Source: Candidatus Delongbacteria bacterium
GTDB lineage: Bacteria > CAIWAD01
Direction of reading: 5' to 3'
Length of the DNA: 64,000 nucleotides
Assembly (NCBI GenBank): GCA_020634015.1
Contig: JACKCN010000004.1
Location: forward strand, 124,001 to 188,000
In this document: in pieces, positions 18,648-27,113 of the stretch
Layout: each line of letters starts with the position of its first letter
How positions within the stretch are numbered: the stretch's first letter is position 1
Translations under genes and position numbers: made by a program
Notes under the pieces: model-generated
What the model was told of the DNA's origin: nothing
The model's database searches: none
What the model saw: only the letters and a program-made list of their open reading frames with translations

Positions 18648-20807
18648 ATGCACAACCGGCGCTCTTCCCCATTCTGGCCGCTTTCCGGCTTCAGGCTGGC
18701 CAGTCTGCTGGCGCTGGTCCTGCTGCTGGGGCTGGCCACCGACTGGTACCTGAGCTTTTCCCAGAGCCCGCTGTTCCACAGCCCGGCCATCGATGAAGCC
18801 CTGCACTGGCAGTGGGCCCAGGCTCTTGCCAGCGGGCAGGGCAGCCCCGAGATTCCCTACTTCCGCGCCCCGCTGTACCCTTGGTTCCTGGGAGGACTGG
18901 CCCGGCTGGGTCTCCAGCTCAGCGGCCTGCGCCTGGCCGGCATGCTGGCCTGTCTGGCGGGTGCCTGGCTGCTCTCCCGCTGGGCAAGCAGGCTGGGAGG
19001 GCCGCGCGCGGGGCTGGCCGTGCTCTTTCTGATCCTGCTCAACGCAGGTCTGATCTATTACTCCCCCATGCTGCTGATTCCGGCCCTGCTGCTGCCACTG
19101 GTCATTGCCGGTGGTCTTGCTCTCTGGAAGGCCTGGCAGTCGGGCTCTCGCCTCTGGGCGCCCGTCGCGGGAATGCTGCTGGGGTTGGCAGGCATCGCCC
19201 GGCCCACGGCCTTGCCCTTGTTGCTGCCGGGGCTCTGGCTGCTCTGGCACCACGGCCAGGCCGCTCCGGCCAGACGCCGGGGGCAGGCGGCCGCCTTTCT
19301 GGCCTCAGCCCTGCTGCCTCTGGCACTGGTGGCGTCCATCAACGGCTGGCCCGCGTCGGGCGTGCTGGTGGCCAGCCAGGGCGGGGTCAACTTCTGGATC
19401 GGCAACAACCCGGTGGCCGATGGCAGCAGTGCCAGCCTGCCCGGTGTGGGGGCCGCCTGGGAACGCGAGGATGCAAGCCAGCTGGCCGACGCTTCCGGAG
19501 CGATCGGTCCCGGTGCCGAGAGTCGCTGGTTCGGTCAGAAAGCATGGCACTGGTTGACCACGAACCCTGCCGACGCCGGCCTGCTCTGGCTGCGCAAGGC
19601 CAGCCTGGTGCTGGAACGCCGCCCGCTGGGCAACAATACTCCCATTCTGGCCCTGGCCGGGCGCAGCGCCTCGCTGGCCTGGCTGCTGCAGTTCGGCTGG
19701 AGCCTGCTGCTGCTGCTGGGTCTGGGCGGACTGCTGGAAGGGCATCCCCGATCGCATGCCTGGCGCCAGTGGTTGCTGCTCGCGATCGGTCTGCAGGTGC
19801 TGACCGTGGTGGCCTTTTTCGTCAACACGCGCTTCCTGCTGCCCGCCTCGGTCCTGCTGATGCTGCCTGCCGCCTGCTGGCTGGCCGCGCTGAGCGAGCA
19901 TTCCCTGCTGGAGCAACGGGCCCGTCTGGTGCTGCTGCTGTCGCTCATCGGAGTGGGAATCATGGCATTCAGCCCACATCCGGTGATCTGTGGGGCACTG
20001 GCCGGCGGACTGGCTGGCTGGTGGCCCGGGCGCGAAGCTTCGCCCGCGCGCGGCAGCAGCTGGATCCTGGGGCTGGTGGTCCTGCTGCCGGTGCTGTATG
20101 TGCACCACCCCTGGGTGCCCTGGCTGATCATGGCGCTCAGTGCGCCGGGCTGGGTGCGCCTGCTCTGGCCCGCCCAGGGCTTCCGCCATCCCCGCCTGCT
20201 GGCATTGCTGGTGCTGTTGCTGCTGTTCCAGGAAATCAATCCGCTGGCGCTGGGTGGGCAGCCGGAGCGGGACGGGCGCGCCCGCTCACGCCTGCAGTTC
20301 CAGGAAGGCAACGCCTGGCAGCGCCTCGAGCAGCCGGAAAAGGCCGAACACAGTTACCTGCGTGCACTTGAAGAATGGCCCGGACAGGCCGAAGTGCGGC
20401 TGAACCTGGGAATTCTGGCCGAAGCCCGCGGGGATTTCCAGCAGGCGGCGCAGTGGTATGGTGAGGAATTGGAGCTGGAAGGCGGATCGGCCAAGGCTCA
20501 CAACAACCTGGGCAATCTGGCGCTGCGCGCGGGCCGGTTCGAACGGGCGATCGCGGAGTACGAGCTCGCTCTGGCCTTGCGCCCCGGACTCGAGGATGCC
20601 CGCTGGAACCTGGGTCTGGCACACAGCCGACTGGGGCTGGCGCTGGCCCGGGACAATCAGCCGGACTCGGCATTGCTGCAGCTGGACGCCGTGATGCGCA
20701 CTCCCTACCGCGGCAAGGCGCTGGACCTGCTGCGCGAAGCCCTGCGCTCCAGACTCTCGGATCCGGGTATGTCACACCCATCGCCGGATGCGCGGGTCCG
20801 CCCCTGA
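18648..20807 (+). CDS. Integral-membrane GT-C glycosyltransferase-like protein with C-terminal TPRs
   Basis: The 719-residue product starts at ATG 18648 behind GAAAGG; an in-frame GTG six nt upstream is less likely. After the first membrane helix comes a loop with DEALHWQWAQALASG, similar to the acidic first-loop motif of ArnT/PMT-type GT-C enzymes that use lipid-linked sugars. About ten to twelve membrane helices follow up to residue 530. The last 180 residues form TPR-like repeats (AEVRLNLGILAEARGDFQQA, KAHNNLGNLALRAGRFERA) predicted to be soluble. The acceptor is unknown; protein or lipid glycosylation is possible. The stop lies 3 nt from that of the convergent gltX gene. Confidence 0.7.
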   Translation: MHNRRSSPFWPLSGFRLASLLALVLLLGLATDWYLSFSQSPLFHSPAIDEALHWQWAQALASGQGSPEIPYFRAPLYPWFLGGLARLGLQLSGLRLAGMLACLAGAWLLSRWASRLGGPRAGLAVLFLILLNAGLIYYSPMLLIPALLLPLVIAGGLALWKAWQSGSRLWAPVAGMLLGLAGIARPTALPLLLPGLWLLWHHGQAAPARRRGQAAAFLASALLPLALVASINGWPASGVLVASQGGVNFWIGNNPVADGSSASLPGVGAAWEREDASQLADASGAIGPGAESRWFGQKAWHWLTTNPADAGLLWLRKASLVLERRPLGNNTPILALAGRSASLAWLLQFGWSLLLLLGLGGLLEGHPRSHAWRQWLLLAIGLQVLTVVAFFVNTRFLLPASVLLMLPAACWLAALSEHSLLEQRARLVLLLSLIGVGIMAFSPHPVICGALAGGLAGWWPGREASPARGSSWILGLVVLLPVLYVHHPWVPWLIMALSAPGWVRLLWPAQGFRHPRLLALLVLLLLFQEINPLALGGQPERDGRARSRLQFQEGNAWQRLEQPEKAEHSYLRALEEWPGQAEVRLNLGILAEARGDFQQAAQWYGEELELEGGSAKAHNNLGNLALRAGRFERAIAEYELALALRPGLEDARWNLGLAHSRLGLALARDNQPDSALLQLDAVMRTPYRGKALDLLREALRSRLSDPGMSHPSPDARVRP

Positions 20808-20810
20808 GAG

Positions 20811-22292
20811 TCAGTCCTCGAAATGCCTCGGAGTGGCCTTCAGTCGGGTGACGCAGCGCTCACGGCCCAGCAGCACGTACACATCGAAGATGCCCGGCCC
20901 AACCCCCATCCCGGTCAGCACGACCCGGCTGCCGTTGATCAGCTGCCCGGCGGAGCAGCCCTGCTCCTCCGCCAGACTGCGCAGGCTGTGTTCGCAACTC
21001 TCCAGATTCCAGTCCGTTTGCGTCTCCAGACGCTCGGCCAGCAAGGGCAGCAGTTCGCGCAGTGACTCGTGTTTGAGAACCTGCTTCTTCAGAGCGGCCT
21101 CATCCAGCGGATAGTCATCACGGAAGTAGGGCAGCAGGGTCGGGGCGAACTCTTCCAGCAGAAAGATTCGCTCACGCGTGGCCAGCAGCAGCTCGCTGAT
21201 CCGGGTCTGCAGCTCCGGCTGCTGCGCCTCGTGTTGCGTGAGACAACCACCGCGCACCAGGAAGGGCCGGGCCAGTTCCAGCAGGCGCTCGCAGGCCAGT
21301 TCGCGTATCCAGGCATTGTTCAGGTGCAAGGCCTTGCGGTCGGTCCACTCGCGGGCCGAGTTCTCCTGGAAATTGACCACGGCATTGGCGCGGTTGATGC
21401 GCTCGCAGCTGAACTCGGACACCAGTTCCGCCTCGCGGAAGAATTCGCGGTCGCCCCCGGGATGCCAGCCCAGCAGGGCCAGAAAATTGCGGAAGGCCTC
21501 GGGCACGAAACCGCGGTCGCGGTAGGTCGTGAGACTGACCACTTCGCCGTGAAAGCGCTTGCTCAATTTTTTCTTGCCCGGCGCCATGATCAGCGGCAAG
21601 TGGCCGAATTCGGGCACGGGCCAGCCCATGGCCCGGTAGATCAGGATCTGCTTGGGCGTGTTGGGCAGGTGGTCCTGGCCGCGCACCACCTGGGTCACGC
21701 CCATGTCGTGGTCGTCGCAGACCACGCTCAGATTGTAAAGCGGGCTGCCATCGGAGCGCAGGATCACGAAATCCTCCATGTCGCGTCCGCTGTAGCTCTG
21801 CTCACCAAAGACCTTGTCCTGCCACTGGATCTGATCCTCGGGGTCCACATTGAACCGGATCACGTGGGGCAGACCCGCCGCCAGTTTTTCCTGCACCTCC
21901 GACTCGCTCAGGGACAGTCCGCGCTTGTCGTAGCTCACGCGCCACTTCTCCACACGCGCCTGCTCGCGCATCGCCTCCAGCTCGGCGGGGGTGGCGAAAC
22001 AGCGGTAGGCGCGTCCGGACTCCAGAAGGGCCTGGGCCACGGCGGCATGGCGCGCGGCATTGGCTCCCTGGAACACCACGTCTCCGTCCGGATCCAGCCC
22101 CAGCCAGGCCAGGCCTTCGCGGATCACGGCCACCATCTCGTCGCTCGAACGGGCCTTGTCGGTGTCCTCGATGCGCAACAGGAAACGCCCCCCGCTCTGG
22201 CGCGCCAGCAGCCAGTTGAAGAGTGCCGTGCGGGCACCACCGATGTGCAGATAGCCCGTGGGGCTGGGAGCGAAGCGGAATACGGGAGTCAT
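20811..22292 (-). CDS. gltX: Glutamyl-tRNA synthetase
   Basis: The 493-residue cytoplasmic class I synthetase charges tRNA-Glu with glutamate; some bacteria use the enzyme also on tRNA-Gln, which cannot be judged here. The HIGH signature appears as FAPSPTGYLHIGGARTALFN near the N-terminus and the KMSKS loop as GKKKLSKRFHG. The family motif RIEDTDKARS and the anticodon-binding helical C-terminus are also present. Its length is typical. AAGGA lies about 10 nt before ATG 22292. It is transcribed alone or after the lipase gene, which has its own terminator between. Confidence 0.97.
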   Translation of the reverse strand: MTPVFRFAPSPTGYLHIGGARTALFNWLLARQSGGRFLLRIEDTDKARSSDEMVAVIREGLAWLGLDPDGDVVFQGANAARHAAVAQALLESGRAYRCFATPAELEAMREQARVEKWRVSYDKRGLSLSESEVQEKLAAGLPHVIRFNVDPEDQIQWQDKVFGEQSYSGRDMEDFVILRSDGSPLYNLSVVCDDHDMGVTQVVRGQDHLPNTPKQILIYRAMGWPVPEFGHLPLIMAPGKKKLSKRFHGEVVSLTTYRDRGFVPEAFRNFLALLGWHPGGDREFFREAELVSEFSCERINRANAVVNFQENSAREWTDRKALHLNNAWIRELACERLLELARPFLVRGGCLTQHEAQQPELQTRISELLLATRERIFLLEEFAPTLLPYFRDDYPLDEAALKKQVLKHESLRELLPLLAERLETQTDWNLESCEHSLRSLAEEQGCSAGQLINGSRVVLTGMGVGPGIFDVYVLLGRERCVTRLKATPRHFED

Positions 22293-22374
22293 GGTCGGTC
22301 ATCCTTGCGGGGACACGGCGATCGTGTCCGGTGTTCCTGGACGCGGCAACTCTGGATGTGCCACGCGCGCAGGG

Positions 22375-22410
22375 TTGAGAAAGGGCCGCCCGTTGCCAGA
22401 CGGGCGGCCC
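22375..22410 (-). terminator. Terminator after the lipase/FadL operon
   Basis: GGGCCGCCCG (22383-22392) pairs with CGGGCGGCCC (22401-22410), and on the minus strand TTTCTC follows. It lies 22 nt beyond the stop of the lipase-like gene and ends the operon that starts near 26411. Confidence 0.85.
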
Positions 22411-22432
22411 GGAGGAATCTCGGCGTGCGGTC

Positions 22433-23761
22433 CTACAGCCCCGGGGCGACACCGAAGAGACTGGCGATGTCGATCTCCTCGATCGAGCGATCCCAGCCAT
22501 CGTTCATGCCCTGGATGATGCGATTGGCCACCGCGGCATAGCCGATGGACGAGGGATGCACACCGTCCAGGCTGAAAATGCCGCCACTGCCATAGGTCAC
22601 GGTCAGCAGGTTGTCGCCCACCTCAAGTCCGTGGCTCACGATCTCGTTGAAGTAGCCGTTCATGTCGATGTAGAGCACGGGCGGCAGCGCGCCACCGCGG
22701 GCCGTATTGATGCCGCTGACCGCGGTCTGGATCAGATCATTGAAGGTATCCACGGCATCCTGGGCCAGCGCGGCCTCGGTGGCGCTGAGCACGTACTGCG
22801 GCCCCAGCGGATTGTCCACGGAACTGCCCGCACCGGCCTGGACCAGGCTCAGACCCGACAGCAGCACGAAGTCGGTCGCGAGGTTCACCGGCACGATGTT
22901 GCCCTGCAGATCGCTGCCGTAGAGACTGGTCACACCCGCGGCCATCAGGGCCTGGTTGGGGTAGGACACGAAGGGAATGTCGGTCACATCGGGCACGTTC
23001 ATCACGCACACGTAGGGCACCGCACTGAAGGCGTTGAGAGTGTAGTTGATCGCCAGACCGAAGGTGCTGGCCTCGGTGATGTTCTGACCACCGGCGGCCG
23101 CGCCCACACCCCCACTGGTGACGTAGCCCAGCACATCGTTGTTGCCCAGCCAGCAGGTGATGAAATCCGCATCGGATTCCTGGGCCACCAGGTCGACCTG
23201 ACTGATCCCGGCGCTGGCTGCCGTGAGATACATGTTGGTGAAGGGAATGGCCGCAGCCACCTGGCTCAGGGGCGCCAGGGCCGCAGCCGCCAGCGTGATG
23301 CCCGGAATGCCGAAGTTGCGCGGGGCCACGAAGTCGATGGGGGTGCCGGCCGTGCCGCCCATCAGGGTCTGCAGCGCGTTGGGATCAAGATCCGACCAGG
23401 CCACGGAACTCTGTCCCTGGGCATTGAAGTTGAGAATCTGGTTGCCGCCCACCGGGACACCGGACACGGACGTACCCGACACACCGGTTCCGCCCAGCAC
23501 CACCTGGTCGAAATCGTTGATGCCCAGCGCCTTGGCCAGCTGGTTGGGAAAACTGTACTCGATGTGCTCCGGGTTGCCCCAGGCGCCGCTCTGGTAACCG
23601 GCGGTCAGGCTGTTGCCGATGGCCGCATAGTTGCCGAAGGTCTGGGCCGAAGTGGAGCTGTTCTCGTGGCTCTGGATGCCCGGAATGCTGTCTTCATCGC
23701 CACAGGAAACCAGCAGCAGCCCAAGGCCGGCCAGGATGGCCAGTGAGGTGTATTTTTTCAT
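22433..23761 (-). CDS. SGNH/GDSL-family hydrolase lipoprotein
   Basis: The 442-residue product carries a lipoprotein signal (LGLLLVSCGD), so Cys becomes lipid-anchored. SGNH blocks are recognisable: the nucleophile region AIGNSLTAGYQSG, an LGNND block and a C-terminal DGVHPSSIGYAAVAN with the Asp-x-x-His pair. The expected activity is an esterase or lipase on lipids or acylated polymers. The ATG at 23761 has a strong AGGAGGA and lies 9 nt after the FadL-type gene. SGNH hydrolases next to OmpP1/FadL porins are a known arrangement in Bacteroidota-like genomes and suggest ester cleavage coupled to fatty-acid uptake. The gene is last in the operon, before a terminator. Confidence 0.88.
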   Translation of the reverse strand: MKKYTSLAILAGLGLLLVSCGDEDSIPGIQSHENSSTSAQTFGNYAAIGNSLTAGYQSGAWGNPEHIEYSFPNQLAKALGINDFDQVVLGGTGVSGTSVSGVPVGGNQILNFNAQGQSSVAWSDLDPNALQTLMGGTAGTPIDFVAPRNFGIPGITLAAAALAPLSQVAAAIPFTNMYLTAASAGISQVDLVAQESDADFITCWLGNNDVLGYVTSGGVGAAAGGQNITEASTFGLAINYTLNAFSAVPYVCVMNVPDVTDIPFVSYPNQALMAAGVTSLYGSDLQGNIVPVNLATDFVLLSGLSLVQAGAGSSVDNPLGPQYVLSATEAALAQDAVDTFNDLIQTAVSGINTARGGALPPVLYIDMNGYFNEIVSHGLEVGDNLLTVTYGSGGIFSLDGVHPSSIGYAAVANRIIQGMNDGWDRSIEEIDIASLFGVAPGL

Positions 23762-23770
23762 GGAATCCTC

Positions 23771-25024
23771 CTACAGTCCGCGGGTCCAGCTCAGCCCCAG
23801 GATCGGGATGCTGGACTGGTAACCACCGGGGAAGCTTGGAAACTGACTCACGCGATCGTTGAGTGACACCATCAGGAAGTAGAAATCCAGGGTGTTGCGC
23901 TCATCCAGGTCGTAGCCCAGGCCCACGGAATAGCCGTTGCGGTCGGCATCGGGCAGGCTGGGTTCCACCATGTCGGTTTCCGTCGCATGGGTTTCGAAGT
24001 AGTATCCGGCGCGCAGGCGCATCTGCTCGTTCATGGCCCAGTCGCCGCCCAGACGGATCGCCCAGGTGTCGATGTAGTTCTTGGGCAGGTGCTGGTCCTT
24101 CAGCAGGTTGGTTTCGGTCTTGAAGTCAAACCCCAGCTCCTTGTAGGCGCTCCAGGTCGAGAAGACGAAATCGCCGCGCACGGTCAGCACATCGCTGGCC
24201 TTGTAGCTCGCTCCGGCAGTCAGGATGCCCGGCAGGTCCACATCCACGGTCAGATCGGTCTCGGGAAACTGGCTCACGAGCAGGGCCTGCTGGGTGGGGT
24301 TGTCGGCGGCGGGCCAGCTGAACTTGGCCGTGCCTTCGGCACTGAGGGTCATCGGCGAACGCCAGGCCAGGCCCAGAGTCAGTCGATCGTTCACATCGTA
24401 CTGGCCCCCCAGGTTGACGCCGAAGGCCGTGCCCGTGCCGTCCATCTCGGCATCGACGTAGCGGTTCATCGGCAGGCCCGTGTACGTGTCCTTGGAGAGT
24501 TCCATCGCGCCGTAGGTCATCGAGACGCCGGCACCCACGCGCAGACGGTCATTGACCTTCCAGGCCCAGCTGGGATTGACCGTGATCGTGGTCAGGCCGA
24601 TGTTCTCGATGTTCTCGCGCCCGACCCAGTCATCCTCCCACTCCACACCCAGACCCAGATAGCTGAACAGGCCAAGCCCCACGCTGTGTCCGTTGCCCAG
24701 TGGGCGGGTCCAGTAGACATTGGGTACCAGAAAGGTCTGCGAGGTCATGTCGATGCTGGAATAACCGGGCATGTTGGTGGGGCCGGTGAACTGGGTGGAC
24801 GGGATCAGCATGTTCATCCCGACTTCCAGTCCCGACTGCTCCATGCCCGCGAAGCCCGCAGGATTGAAGAAGATTGACGCGGGCGACTGTTCGGCGCACC
24901 AGGCACCGCCCGCACCCATGGCGGCCGCCGACTGTTCGCTGATCGCGAACCCGGCGCCCTGGGCGCTGGCGCACAGACCGCCCAGCAGGGCCGTGTGGCA
25001 CAGGAGTCTCTTGACAGGTTTCAT
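23771..25024 (-). CDS. OmpP1/FadL/TodX-family outer-membrane transport protein
   Basis: This 417-residue beta-barrel is predicted to import long-chain fatty acids or other hydrophobic molecules. After the signal peptide comes GAGFAISEQSAAAMGAGGAW, equivalent to the FadL N-terminal hatch region with its GxAFalseqxxxxxGxAxAG pattern, then ASIFFNPAGFAGM, the family N-P-A motif. Many amphipathic strands follow. GAGGTAA lies before ATG 25024, which overlaps the DUF3467 gene stop by 4 nt (ATGA), implying translational coupling. It forms a unit with the downstream SGNH lipoprotein gene. Confidence 0.93.
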   Translation of the reverse strand: MKPVKRLLCHTALLGGLCASAQGAGFAISEQSAAAMGAGGAWCAEQSPASIFFNPAGFAGMEQSGLEVGMNMLIPSTQFTGPTNMPGYSSIDMTSQTFLVPNVYWTRPLGNGHSVGLGLFSYLGLGVEWEDDWVGRENIENIGLTTITVNPSWAWKVNDRLRVGAGVSMTYGAMELSKDTYTGLPMNRYVDAEMDGTGTAFGVNLGGQYDVNDRLTLGLAWRSPMTLSAEGTAKFSWPAADNPTQQALLVSQFPETDLTVDVDLPGILTAGASYKASDVLTVRGDFVFSTWSAYKELGFDFKTETNLLKDQHLPKNYIDTWAIRLGGDWAMNEQMRLRAGYYFETHATETDMVEPSLPDADRNGYSVGLGYDLDERNTLDFYFLMVSLNDRVSQFPSFPGGYQSSIPILGLSWTRGL

Positions 25025-25368
25025 GGAGTTACCTCGGCAGTTGGTTCACCGGAAGCGCTTCCTTCCGTGGGGGTTCTGAATCCAAAGAATTTCTGTTCCT
25101 CGGCATGGGGGCCTACCCGGATTTCCCCATTGGCGGCTTCGTAGCGGCGCACGGTTTCTTCAAGATTGTGCGCCAGGGCCTTGGCATGCGCGGGCGTCAT
25201 GATGATGCGGTTCAGCACGCGCGCCCTGGGCGTGCCGGGCAGCACCCGGGCGAAATCCAGCACGAACTCGGCCAGATTGGCGTTCACCAGGGCCAGGTTG
25301 CAATACTGGCCAAGGGCCACATCGTCGTCCAGGGTGATGTTGAGCTGGGGTCCGCGTGCTGCCTGCAT
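25021..25368 (-). CDS. DUF3467 domain protein
   Basis: The 115-residue soluble protein matches the DUF3467 pattern throughout: an N-terminal ITLDDDVALGQYCNLALVNAN, then EFVLDFARVLPGTPRARVLNR and IIMTPAHAKALAHNLEETV. The molecular role of this small family is not established. ATG 25368 overlaps the upstream thioredoxin-like gene stop by 1 nt (TGATG); an in-frame GTG at 25371 would overlap by 4. The stop overlaps the FadL gene start. Such a small cytoplasmic protein between envelope genes may simply be coupled for translation; a function in the lipid-uptake operon is unproven. Confidence 0.9.
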   Translation of the reverse strand: MQAARGPQLNITLDDDVALGQYCNLALVNANLAEFVLDFARVLPGTPRARVLNRIIMTPAHAKALAHNLEETVRRYEAANGEIRVGPHAEEQKFFGFRTPTEGSASGEPTAEVTP

Positions 25369-26411
25369 CACTTGCCCCGGAACTTGGTCAGCTGTCCCTT
25401 GAGGTAATCGCTCGAGGGATCCAGCGCAATGGCCCGCTCGATGGCGGCGATGGCCTGCTCCTTGTGTCCGTTGAGGAATTCCAGCTCGGCCACCGTGTCG
25501 ATGATGTTGACTTCGTCGGGCTGCAGGCTGTCGGCCTTGTGTGCGGCGGCCAGGGCCGATTCCAGGTTCCAGTTCAGTTCACCGGCCGTCCAGGCGTAAC
25601 TGTTGAGGGCCTGGGCATTGTCGCCATGCTCGGCCAGCAGGGCGGTCAGGTGACGCTTGGCGGCCACCGGGTCTTCACCGCGCTGGTAGAAACCGACCAG
25701 GCTCAGGCGGGCATCCAGGCCATTGGGGGTGGGGCCCCAGGCCGCCACATAGGTTTCCAGCGCTGCAGGATTCTTGCTGGAGCGGAAGTCGGCCATGGCC
25801 AGCAGCCCCGCGGCACGGGCGGCAAAACCAGCCTTGTTGCCCGGATCCGCGGCCACCAGCCGGCCCGCGGCGTCACGCCAGCCTTCGGCCTTGCGGGCTT
25901 CCAGTTTCTCGAGCACGGCATACTGCAGGCCCAGGTTGTCGGGCGCGCTGGCCAGTTCGGCCTGCAGCGCGGCCAGCGTGCCCTTGCCGGCGGCATAGTC
26001 CTGGAACACGGCCAGGAACTGGGGCATGGGGGCGTAGCCGCTGTAACGGTCGATCTCGCTGCCGTCGGCGTTCAGCAGGATCGTGGTGGGATAGGAATTC
26101 ACGTGAAAGCGCTTGGCCCACTCGATGCCCTCGCCTTCGGCCTCGGCGTCGATGGTCAGTTTGACCCAGTCGGCCGTGCCCTGCTGGAAGGCGGCCGTGC
26201 TGAAGACGTCCTTCTCGAGACGCCGACACCAGACACACCAGTCGGTGGTGAAGTCGGCGAAGATCAGCGTCTTGCGTTCCGCAGCCTGTTCCAGAGCCTG
26301 CGCTCCGCTGGTGATGAATCCCACGGTGGTCAGATCCATCGGGGCATCCGCCCACGAACTTCCGGCCAGGGCCAGGCCCAGTGCCAGTGTGGATAGCATG
26401 ATCCGCTGCAT
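25368..26411 (-). CDS. Periplasmic thioredoxin-fold protein with TPR-like C-terminus
   Basis: The 347-residue product starts at ATG 26411 (GGGGGAGA upstream) with a signal peptide (MLSTLALGLALAGSSWA). Residues about 35-150 form a thioredoxin fold of the DUF255/thioredoxin_7 kind, with FADFTTDWCVWCRRLEKDVF carrying the redox CxxC (WCVWC) and the cis-proline loop HVNSYPTTILL. The rest is helical with TPR-like pairs. The likely role is thiol-disulfide exchange or cytochrome maturation in the periplasm, which would suit a genome with multihaem proteins, but the partner is unknown. It is the first gene of the overlapping operon that ends at the lipase. Confidence 0.87.
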   Translation of the reverse strand: MQRIMLSTLALGLALAGSSWADAPMDLTTVGFITSGAQALEQAAERKTLIFADFTTDWCVWCRRLEKDVFSTAAFQQGTADWVKLTIDAEAEGEGIEWAKRFHVNSYPTTILLNADGSEIDRYSGYAPMPQFLAVFQDYAAGKGTLAALQAELASAPDNLGLQYAVLEKLEARKAEGWRDAAGRLVAADPGNKAGFAARAAGLLAMADFRSSKNPAALETYVAAWGPTPNGLDARLSLVGFYQRGEDPVAAKRHLTALLAEHGDNAQALNSYAWTAGELNWNLESALAAAHKADSLQPDEVNIIDTVAELEFLNGHKEQAIAAIERAIALDPSSDYLKGQLTKFRGK

Positions 26412-26518
26412 GTCAGTCTCCCCCGTTTGCTGTGTGATGATCCGTTGAAAACGGTCCGGGAACGGATGTGTTGAGTGTCGCACCGGCCGGATGGGCACCC
26501 GCCGGATGGCACCGCCTC

Positions 26519-27016
26519 TCAGGCCGGGTGCTCGTCAAAGGCTTTCCGCAGCCGCTGCCAGCCTTCCTGGATGGACTCGGAGATCACCTTGGTGCCACCG
26601 GTCACCGGCATGAAATTGGTATCGCCCGCCCAGCGGGGGACCACATGCCAGTGCAGATGGCTCTCGATGCCGGCTCCGCCGGCCGAGCCGACGTTCATGC
26701 CCACGTTGTAGCCCTGGGGAGAGATGCTGGCTCCCAGGACACGGATCACGCGCTGAATGGCCTGCTGGCAGTCCAGCAGCTCGCCATCGTCGAGCGCGCC
26801 GGGATCACCCGTGTGACGATATGGCACCACCATCAGGTGGCTGTTGTTGTACGGAAACAGGTTCATGATCACGAAACAATGGGTGCGCCGTACCAGGATC
26901 AGGTTCTCCTCGTCCCGCTCTTCCGCCGGCTTCCAGCAGAAGATGCAGCCTTCGCGCGCCTCGGGCATCTGCCCCTTGAGATAGGCCATGCGCCAGGGTG
27001 CCCAGATCCGCTGCAT
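26519..27016 (-). CDS. HIT-family nucleotide hydrolase/phosphorylase
   Basis: The 165-residue protein starts at ATG 27016 behind GGAGGAG. The histidine-triad signature is intact as ESHLHWHVVPRW. An N-terminal CIFC motif (EGCIFCWKPAEE) and MNLFPYNNSHLMVVPYRH are typical of the Ap4A-hydrolase/phosphorylase-like HIT branch, which acts on dinucleoside polyphosphates or adenylates. The exact substrate cannot be decided. It follows the EF-G-like gene but is separated from it by a hairpin. Confidence 0.93.
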   Translation of the reverse strand: MQRIWAPWRMAYLKGQMPEAREGCIFCWKPAEERDEENLILVRRTHCFVIMNLFPYNNSHLMVVPYRHTGDPGALDDGELLDCQQAIQRVIRVLGASISPQGYNVGMNVGSAGGAGIESHLHWHVVPRWAGDTNFMPVTGGTKVISESIQEGWQRLRKAFDEHPA

Positions 27017-27075
27017 GTGTCTCCTCCGCTGCCTTGTCCTGCCCGCCGGAAACCCGGCGGGCCGCAAAGGTCACA

Positions 27076-27107
27076 GAAGTCCCCGGAACCAGTGCCCCGG
27101 GGACTTC
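27076..27107 (-). terminator. Terminator-like hairpin after the EF-G-like gene
   Basis: GAAGTCCCCGG (27076-27086) pairs with CCGGGGACTTC (27097-27107), an 11-bp stem 6 nt after the stop at 27114. On the minus strand CTGTGACCTTTG follows, a poor U-tract, so termination may be partial and allow readthrough into the HIT gene. Confidence 0.7.
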
Positions 27108-27113
27108 GGGATT

